From contig CAZUGK010000028.1 of NCBI GenBank assembly GCA_964619815.1, positions 1-37,886 of the forward strand: 37,886 nucleotides of DNA. The letters are read 5' to 3'. The DNA comes from BRH-c25 sp964619815 (GTDB lineage Bacteria > Bacillota > Clostridia > Lutisporales > Lutisporaceae). How positions within the stretch are numbered: the stretch's first letter is position 1; each line of letters opens with the position of its first letter. A program made the position numbers and the translations under genes. The notes under the pieces were generated by a model. The model worked only from the letters and a program-made list of their open reading frames with translations, was not told where the DNA came from and ran no database searches. Positions 32,448 through 37,886 of the stretch are shown here, piece by piece.

Positions 32448-33494
32448 ATGTATGATATAGAATTGGTAGGTACAGCCATAAAATTACTGCATGACATATT
32501 TGATGTTCAGAAGGGTGAATCTGTTGTAATAACAGCAGACACAGAATCCAACTATGAGGTTGTTGAAGCAACGGCACAGGCTGCTTTTGCTCTTGGGGCG
32601 AAACCAATGATTGTAAAGATTGCAGCACCAAGAGGAGTTGGAAAGACTGCTGATCCTGATTTTCCGATGGAACCTTTAAAAGCAGTATTATGTGCTGCTG
32701 ATGTATGGATCGAATATAACAATGAATGGATATTCTATTCGAGTGCATATGATGCAGCTTACCATAACAACAAAAAGCTGAGATACATGAATTTATGCGG
32801 AGCAAATCCTGATCTGCTGGTTAGGAACATAGGTCGTGTTGATGTCCCGACCTTGAGAGATTTTATATTAAAGGTTACAGATCTGACAGCGGCAACAAAG
32901 CATATGAGAATTACTACTCCTGCCGGTACAGACGTTGAATTTGACAATTGCCCGGGGCGTGAATATGCCATAGCTGAAGGAATTGTTAAAAAGGGGCAGG
33001 TAAAAATGATGCCGGGTCAGATATCATGGGCTCCTATTTTTGAGACTATAAACGGAGTAATTGTAATAGATGGCACATTGACTCCTCCGTTAGGCAAGGT
33101 TAACGAGCCGATCAAATTGACCATTGAGAAAGGTTATATCGTAAAGGTCGAAGGAGGACAGCAGGCAAAGGAATTTGAGGATTGGCTGAAGAACTTCAAC
33201 GATAAAGGAATGTACCTTTGTGCACATCTTTCCTACGGTTTCGGCCCCGGTGCAAAATTGACCGGCGATATTGTTGAAGACGAAAGAGTCTGGGGCAGTA
33301 CCGAATGGGGATTCGGCAATGTTGGACCTCAGCTGGTTTCAGATATTCCAGGAGGTATACCCGCAGCATCGCATACAGATGGCATATGCCTGAACTCAAC
33401 TGTTTACATGGACGGAAAGCTGTTCCTAAAAGATGGGGAAGTTGTAGGTCCAACTGAAGAGTTTGTAAAGCTGGCAAGGAAGCTCGGTAAATAA
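32448..33494 (+). CDS. M29-aminopeptidase/NicX-like metalloenzyme, copy 2
   Basis: Paralogue of the gene at 28229: also 348 aa, alignable without gaps, and about three quarters identical by eye. Candidate metal ligands are kept: His260 (CAHLSYGFGPG), His309 and Asp311 (PAASHTDGI). The block EDERVWGSTEWGFGNVG matches, but the Cys of copy 1 (WGCTEW) is Ser here. Start ATG follows GAAGGGAGT. The gene lies between the binding protein and the permeases, and a 15-bp hairpin follows. The two copies may form a heteromer or have split their substrates; both look functional. As with copy 1, the reaction is uncertain. Confidence 0.78.
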   Translation: MYDIELVGTAIKLLHDIFDVQKGESVVITADTESNYEVVEATAQAAFALGAKPMIVKIAAPRGVGKTADPDFPMEPLKAVLCAADVWIEYNNEWIFYSSAYDAAYHNNKKLRYMNLCGANPDLLVRNIGRVDVPTLRDFILKVTDLTAATKHMRITTPAGTDVEFDNCPGREYAIAEGIVKKGQVKMMPGQISWAPIFETINGVIVIDGTLTPPLGKVNEPIKLTIEKGYIVKVEGGQQAKEFEDWLKNFNDKGMYLCAHLSYGFGPGAKLTGDIVEDERVWGSTEWGFGNVGPQLVSDIPGGIPAASHTDGICLNSTVYMDGKLFLKDGEVVGPTEEFVKLARKLGK

Positions 33495-33550
33495 GACTGA
33501 ATCAAACATTATAATAGATAACCATCCCCTACATTTAGTTTTATAGAAAA

Positions 33551-33604
33551 TGTAAATACGGCTCTTTTATAAAACAGATTTTAGTGAAGAGAGCCGTATT
33601 TACA
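33551..33604 (+). promoter_or_regulatory. Large intra-operon hairpin before oppB
   Basis: Perfect 15-bp stem TGTAAATACGGCTCT / AGAGCCGTATTTACA with a 24-nt loop, and no T run. It divides the enzyme/binding-protein half from the membrane half of the operon and likely lowers or stabilises expression across the junction. Confidence 0.6.
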
Positions 33605-33630
33605 TATTAATTTGGAAGGAGGCGTAATGC

Positions 33631-34647
33631 ATGCTGCGTTTTTTGATCAAGAGATTGATTCAAGGTATTTTTGTTATATTTGGAGTATCGATAATGATAT
33701 TTGTTATATCACGTATAGTACCGGGTGATCCTGCCCGCATGTCTTTGGGGCCTCGAGCTACTCAGGAAGCTGTAAATCAGCTGAGAGCAGAAATGCATCT
33801 GGACAAGCCGATAATTGAGCAGTATGGTTATTGGCTCAGCGGAGCACTGAAGGGCGATCTGGGGTATTCGGTCAACACAAAGAGACCAGTAGCTCAGGAT
33901 GTTAAAGAGTTCTTACCGGCTACGCTCGAATTATGTTTTCTCGCAGCCTTAATAACTATAGTATTTGCCATAATATTAGGTTTATTGGCGGCACGGTATC
34001 ATGATACCTGGGTTGATGGCTTGATACGTATTATGTCATATATTGGAATTGCAATACCTGCATTCGTACTGGCTGTGCTGCTTCTATTGGTATTCGGATA
34101 TTTATTCCCGGTAATACCAACAATAGGAAGGCTGAGCAATGGGGTGAACCCACCGTCTCACATAACAGGCTTCTATCTTATCGATAGTCTGGTGACAGGT
34201 AATTTTAAGACCTTTGCAAATGCTTTTGGACACCTTCTGCTGCCTGCCATAGCCTTGGCAGTAGGTTGTCTGTTCCAGGAGGCAAGGATACTCAGGTCTT
34301 CGTTAACAGATAATATGGGTAAAGAATATATCTCTGTAACAAAGGGCTATGGATTGCCTCAAAAAGTCATTATGAGAAAATACCTTCTGAAGCCTTCGTT
34401 TATCCCTGTTGTAACAGTAATGGGGCTTGATATAGCATCTCTGATGGGGAATGCATTCCTGATAGAACAAATCTTCAGCTGGCCCGGCCTATCAAGATAT
34501 GGAATGAATGCAATGCTGACAAAAGATCTGAATGCGATTTCATCAGTCATTATTATAATTGGCATAATATTTTTGATTGTCAATATAATTGTTGATCTTG
34601 TTATTGCAGCGCTTGATCCTCGTATCAGGTTAGGAGGGAATTCGTGA
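33631..34647 (+). CDS. oppB: Peptide-type ABC transporter permease OppB, module 3
   Basis: Membrane permease of 338 aa. First helix MLRFLIKRLIQGIFVIFGVS, then VPGDPARMSLG with the usual PGDP; the EAA loop appears as EARILRSSLTDNMGKEYISV followed by TKGYGLPQKVIMRKYLLKPS. The end LDPRIRLGG is typical. ATG 33631 is preceded by GGAAGGAGG; another ATG at 33626 is out of frame. Its stop overlaps the start region of oppC. It should pair with the binding protein at 30732. Confidence 0.93.
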   Translation: MLRFLIKRLIQGIFVIFGVSIMIFVISRIVPGDPARMSLGPRATQEAVNQLRAEMHLDKPIIEQYGYWLSGALKGDLGYSVNTKRPVAQDVKEFLPATLELCFLAALITIVFAIILGLLAARYHDTWVDGLIRIMSYIGIAIPAFVLAVLLLLVFGYLFPVIPTIGRLSNGVNPPSHITGFYLIDSLVTGNFKTFANAFGHLLLPAIALAVGCLFQEARILRSSLTDNMGKEYISVTKGYGLPQKVIMRKYLLKPSFIPVVTVMGLDIASLMGNAFLIEQIFSWPGLSRYGMNAMLTKDLNAISSVIIIIGIIFLIVNIIVDLVIAALDPRIRLGGNS

Positions 34648-35558
34648 TGAACAGTGAATCAACTGTGAACAAAACAAGTAAAAGGCATTTCTTTTTAAAG
34701 GATTCAACAAGAGTAAATCTGCATATATACTGGTATAAGTTTTCCAGAAATAAGCTTTCAATTGTCGGGCTTGTTATAGTTTTGCTATCAATATTTTTCG
34801 CACTTTTTGCACCGGTAATTTCTCCGTATCCGGCACATGTGAAGGAATTTGCTGATTATGTCAATGCGAGCTTGTCTCCGAGTGCCAAATATCTTTTCGG
34901 AACAGATGTATTTGGCCGTGATATATTGACAAGAGTTATTTTTTCATTTCAGGGAGCGCTTCTGATGGCAGTCATCGTACTTGCAATTTCAGTACCGATA
35001 GGTGTATTTTTGGGTTTAATCGCCGGCTACCATAACGGTACCTGGATTGAAGTAGTTATTATGAGGACAACTGATATATTTTTGGCACTTCCGCCGTTGA
35101 TACTTGCACTTGCTATTGCTGCCGTCCTGAAACCAAACCTGACGAGCTCTATGATCGCCGTAACGATAATGTGGTGGCCGTGGTATACACGTCTGGTCTA
35201 CGGTATGGCAAATGAATACAGCAAGGAGTATTTCGTGAAAAATGCCGAATTGATCGGTGCTTCAAAAATGCACATTTTATTTCGTGAAATATTACCCAAC
35301 TGCTTGTCTCCTATTTTTACAAAAATGGCCCTGGATGTGGGTTGGGTTATTCTAATAGGTGCATCGTTAAGCTTCGTAGGGCTTGGTGAGCAGCCTCCGA
35401 CTCCTGCATTCGGGCAGATGATATCTGATGGTTCACAATATATGCCGGATTTGTGGTGGATGACTGTTTTCCCGGCGCTTGCCATAGCATTTATAATATT
35501 AGGGTTTAACTTTCTTGGTGACGGCATCAGGGATATGTTTGACAGGGGGAGGCAGTGA
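34647..35558 (+). CDS. oppC: Peptide-type ABC transporter permease OppC, module 3
   Basis: Second channel subunit, 303 aa. An N-terminal cytoplasmic stretch precedes the first membrane helix (LSIVGLVIVLLSIFFALFAP). The periplasmic motif is KYLFGTDVFGRDILTRVIFS, and the EAA loop is TRLVYGMANEYSKEYFVKNA followed by ELIGASKMHILFREILPN. The end LGDGIRDMFDRG is standard. ATG 34647 with AGGAGGG eight bases ahead is chosen; GTG 34644 is equally near. The start overlaps the oppB stop, so translation is coupled. Confidence 0.93.
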   Translation: MNSESTVNKTSKRHFFLKDSTRVNLHIYWYKFSRNKLSIVGLVIVLLSIFFALFAPVISPYPAHVKEFADYVNASLSPSAKYLFGTDVFGRDILTRVIFSFQGALLMAVIVLAISVPIGVFLGLIAGYHNGTWIEVVIMRTTDIFLALPPLILALAIAAVLKPNLTSSMIAVTIMWWPWYTRLVYGMANEYSKEYFVKNAELIGASKMHILFREILPNCLSPIFTKMALDVGWVILIGASLSFVGLGEQPPTPAFGQMISDGSQYMPDLWWMTVFPALAIAFIILGFNFLGDGIRDMFDRGRQ

Positions 35559-35560
35559 TT

Positions 35561-36541
35561 ATGGATAATGCATTGCTAGACATAAAAAACCTAAAAATAT
35601 GGTATCACACTTATCAGGGGTACGCTAAAGTTGTTGATGGGATAGACTTTTATGTGAATAAGGGTGAAAAGGTAGGTCTGGTAGGAGAATCAGGGTGTGG
35701 AAAAACTACAACCATGAAGACTATACTCAGAGTGATCGACCCGGATGTTTCCCATGTACCTGAAGGTGAGATTCTTTTTAATGGTAAGGATATATTAAAA
35801 ATGAAAACAGGAGAGCTGCAGCAGATAAGGAAAAAAGGCATTTCCATGATATCCCAGGAACCCAATGCTGCGCTGAATCCTGTATTTACGATAGGACAGC
35901 AAATAATGGACGTAATAAAGTATTCTGATGTATCCGGTGAGTTTAGCAAAACGGATATGTGGGATATGGCAGTCAAAGCAGTTAAAAGTGTAATGATTTC
36001 CGATGCGGAAAGGATATTGAATTCATACCCGTATCAATTGAGTGGAGGAATGAAGCAGCGAATGTGCATAGCAATGGCGCTGGTTACTCCAAGACAGCTG
36101 CTTATTGCGGACGAACCGGGTACGGCACTTGATGTCACCATACAGGATCAGATACACAGGCTGCTTAGAGCTTTGGTTGCTGAAAAGCAAATGTCGCTTA
36201 TTATGATAACCCATTCACTGGGTGTTGCCCGTGAACTTGTTGACCGCATATATGTAATGTATGCCGGAAATATTGCAGAAGTATCTGAAACAAAGGAGCT
36301 TTTCAGAAATCCTCTTCATCCGTATACACGCGGTTTGATGGAATGCGTTCCAAGGCTTTCTGGCGGCGGGATAACAGCAGGAATATACGGATACATTCCA
36401 AGTTATATAAATCCGACTCCGGGATGCAGGTTTTATCCCAGATGTCCAAATGCACTAGAAAAGTGCAGTAAAGAGAAACCGCCACTTGTAGAGATAAATG
36501 AAAAACATAAGGTGGCATGCTTTAATTGTTATAAAGGCTAG
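35561..36541 (+). CDS. oppD: Peptide-type ABC transporter ATP-binding protein OppD, module 3
   Basis: ATPase of 326 aa for the module 3 importer. Walker A GESGCGKT near 44-51, Q-loop ISQEPNAALNP, signature LSGGMKQR, Walker B LLIADEPGTALD and H-loop THSLG are all present. The OppD-type C-terminus has CRFYPRCPNALEKC. ATG 35561 fits AGGGGGAGG eight bases upstream; GTG 35555 overlaps the oppC stop and is too close. The H-loop reads THSLG, where most family members have THDLG. Confidence 0.92.
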   Translation: MDNALLDIKNLKIWYHTYQGYAKVVDGIDFYVNKGEKVGLVGESGCGKTTTMKTILRVIDPDVSHVPEGEILFNGKDILKMKTGELQQIRKKGISMISQEPNAALNPVFTIGQQIMDVIKYSDVSGEFSKTDMWDMAVKAVKSVMISDAERILNSYPYQLSGGMKQRMCIAMALVTPRQLLIADEPGTALDVTIQDQIHRLLRALVAEKQMSLIMITHSLGVARELVDRIYVMYAGNIAEVSETKELFRNPLHPYTRGLMECVPRLSGGGITAGIYGYIPSYINPTPGCRFYPRCPNALEKCSKEKPPLVEINEKHKVACFNCYKG

Positions 36542-36570
36542 AGAGCTTATAAATAGTAAATACCTAAAGA

Positions 36571-36613
36571 AGGGAGGTACCTATCAGGCTATTGTTTTTT
36601 AGTAAACCTGATA
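36571..36613 (+). promoter_or_regulatory. Shine-Dalgarno and stem-loop ahead of oppF
   Basis: AGGGAGGT (36571-36578) is the only good ribosome site before oppF, but the ATG is at 36624. In between, TATCAGG (36582-36588) pairs with CCTGATA (36607-36613). Folding it would bring the site to about 13 bases from the ATG. An in-frame TAA at 36618-36620 excludes an earlier start. Confidence 0.6.
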
Positions 36614-36623
36614 AATATAAATT

Positions 36624-37598
36624 ATGAGTAAAGAAATACTGTCTGTAAAAGACTTAAAAACATATTTTTTAGTGGATAAATCAAAAAAAACCTATGTAAG
36701 GGCTGTTGATGGGGTAAGCTTTACGATTAATGAAGGCGAAATAATGGGCCTTGTGGGTGAATCAGGTTCCGGTAAGAGTACCATTGCATACACTATTATG
36801 GGTATGAACAAGCCATACGGTGGGGAGATCATATTTAACGGCGAAAACATTATTGAAAAGAATAAGAATAAACGTACACTTGATTTCAAAAGAAACGCGC
36901 AGATAGTCTTTCAGGATCCGGGTTCATCCCTGAATCCGTATCAGGATGTTCATCAAATATTGAGTTTACCGTTGAAAGTTCATAAAATTGTTCCAAAAGA
37001 CAAAATTGATGATAAAATAATTGAAATATTAAAAATGGTTGAACTTCCTTCAAGTTTTATGTACAAATCTCCAGGCTCCATCGGTGGCGGAGAAAAACAA
37101 CTGGTATCAGTTGCAAGGGCACTATGCAGCAATCCTAAATTCATCATACTTGATGAGCCGACTTCCTCGCTGGATGTTTCAATTCAGGCAAAGATTATAA
37201 ACATGCTATTAAAACTTCATAAAGAACAGAAACTTACCTATATGTTTATAACTCATGATTTAAGCTTGATGAGAAATATTTCAACAAAAGTTGCAATAAT
37301 GTACCTGGGAAAAATGTGCGAGATTGCTCCTACTGAAGAATTCTACAAAGCTCCTATGCATCCTTATACACAGATGCTACTTTCTTCCATTCCTGTAATT
37401 TCAGAGTCGGAAGAAGCGTTAAAACCCAAAAAGGTAGTTTCAACAGGGGAGATTCCTTCACCTGTAAATATTCCTACGGGCTGCTGCTTCCATACACGCT
37501 GCAATCAGAAAAGAGATATTTGCTGTAATGAAGATCCTGTTATGCACGAGGTCTCGGAGGGACACTATGTGCGTTGCCACCTTTTTAAAAATAATTAA
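36624..37598 (+). CDS. oppF: Peptide-type ABC transporter ATP-binding protein OppF, module 3
   Basis: Second ATPase, 324 aa. Walker A GESGSGKS near 46-53, Q-loop VFQDPGSSLNP, signature IGGGEKQL (a variant of LSGGQxQR with Ile-Gly-Gly), Walker B FIILDEPTSSLD and H-loop THDLS are visible. The OppF-type C-terminus has CCFHTRCNQKRDIC. The variant signature is worth noting but the glycines are kept. The gene has no ribosome site directly before its ATG. It is the last gene of the operon, and a 33-bp repeat array begins at its stop codon. Confidence 0.92.
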   Translation: MSKEILSVKDLKTYFLVDKSKKTYVRAVDGVSFTINEGEIMGLVGESGSGKSTIAYTIMGMNKPYGGEIIFNGENIIEKNKNKRTLDFKRNAQIVFQDPGSSLNPYQDVHQILSLPLKVHKIVPKDKIDDKIIEILKMVELPSSFMYKSPGSIGGGEKQLVSVARALCSNPKFIILDEPTSSLDVSIQAKIINMLLKLHKEQKLTYMFITHDLSLMRNISTKVAIMYLGKMCEIAPTEEFYKAPMHPYTQMLLSSIPVISESEEALKPKKVVSTGEIPSPVNIPTGCCFHTRCNQKRDICCNEDPVMHEVSEGHYVRCHLFKNN

Positions 37599-37684
37599 TA
37601 GGTAGATGATACCAGGTACAGAACAAAAGAATAGGTAGATGATACCAGGTACAGAACAAAAGAATAGGTAGATGATACCAGGTA
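37597..37684. repeat. 33-bp tandem repeat array entering a scaffold gap
   Basis: Units start at 37597, 37630 and 37663. Each begins AATAGGTAGATGATACCAGG and continues TACAGAACAAAAG; about 2.7 units are seen with no differences before the Ns. There are no unique spacers, so it is not CRISPR. The unit length is a multiple of three, which creates a false reading frame on the minus strand. Confidence 0.9.
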
Positions 37685-37784
37685 NNNNNNNNNNNNNNNN
37701 NNNNNNNNNNNNNNNNNNNNNNNNNNNNNNNNNNNNNNNNNNNNNNNNNNNNNNNNNNNNNNNNNNNNNNNNNNNNNNNNNNNN
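37685..37784. other. Scaffold gap
   Basis: Exactly 100 Ns, a conventional unknown-length gap, most likely caused by collapse of the tandem repeat. Confidence 0.95.
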
Positions 37785-37834
37785 CAGAACATAAGAACAT
37801 ATTACTATTTTGCAGAATAAGTTCTTATGTTCTG
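37785..37834. repeat. Perfect 14-bp inverted repeat beyond the gap
   Basis: CAGAACATAAGAAC (37785-37798) and GTTCTTATGTTCTG (37821-37834) enclose 22 bases. The right arm continues TACCTGG, the complement of CCAGGTA that ends the sequence before the gap, so the full arms may be 21 bp. The left arm resembles the CAGAACAAAAGAA part of the tandem unit. Confidence 0.8.
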
Positions 37835-37886
37835 TACCTGGGAAACCGCTGAAAAATGGCCATAAAAAACGAGGTTTTTCCTTGGT

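Noticed and set aside
37597..37684. CRISPR array
   Set aside because: The units are contiguous and identical with no unique spacers, and no cas gene is present.
37585..37800. Minus-strand frame with an 11-residue repeat (TWYHLPILLFC)
   Set aside because: It is only the 33-bp tandem repeat read in frame, it spans the 100-N gap, and it has no ribosome site.

Overview
The window is a 37.9-kb piece of a draft assembly (three 10-N gaps and one 100-N scaffold gap) from a Gram-positive, low-to-middle GC Firmicute, most likely a member of Clostridia. Supporting this are the strong AGGAGG-type ribosome binding sites, sigma-A type promoters, Firmicute-style lipoprotein signal peptides on two binding proteins, a PepF-type oligoendopeptidase, and relics of IS3, IS66 and a group II intron. 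I cannot name a species.

Left edge (1-720): the 3' end of a pepF-like gene, then tRNA-Ala(GGC) with its own terminator. Module 1 (720-5600, minus strand) reads RraA-family aldolase, HD-domain protein, dicarboxylate/amino acid:cation symporter and class I aminotransferase, followed after a terminator by an RpiR-family regulator. This is coherent as uptake, transamination and aldol cleavage of an acidic amino acid.

Module 2 (about 6050-24940) is the most interesting part. It holds an Opp/Dpp-type ABC importer with its binding protein (oppDFBC-SBP), a FrlC-like epimerase, a divergent MFS transporter, and an operon hyuA-hyuB-FrlD-like kinase-amidohydrolase-yjbQ-sialidase-like protein-FrlB-like deglycase. 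A second, convergent FrlD-like kinase and a GntR/HutC regulator close it. FrlB, FrlC and FrlD homologues together point to catabolism of Amadori compounds (fructosamines such as fructoselysine). The ATP-dependent hydantoinase/oxoprolinase pair inside the same operon suggests a cyclic (lactam or hydantoin-like) aglycone or a related modified amino acid. A shared operator-like element (core ATTATAACGTTATA and variants) lies at or just downstream of the -10 boxes for hyuA, the second kinase and the GntR gene. Related sites lie ahead of the ABC operon and the MFS gene, so one local regulon is likely.

A junkyard of mobile-element relics follows (25056-26170): the C-terminal part of an IS3 transposase, a decayed group II intron with reverse-transcriptase motifs and domain V, and an IS66 transposase tail.

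Module 3 (26541-37598) starts with a PucR/CdaR-type regulator. It continues with an M29/NicX-like metalloenzyme, an M20 peptidase/deacylase, a family 5 binding protein, a second copy of the M29/NicX-like enzyme, and oppB-oppC-oppD-oppF. It looks like an import-and-hydrolysis system for a small peptide or N-acyl/amide compound. Its last gene, oppF, has its Shine-Dalgarno sequence separated from the start codon by a stem-loop. The right edge holds a 33-bp tandem repeat array running into the scaffold gap, with a long inverted repeat on the other side.
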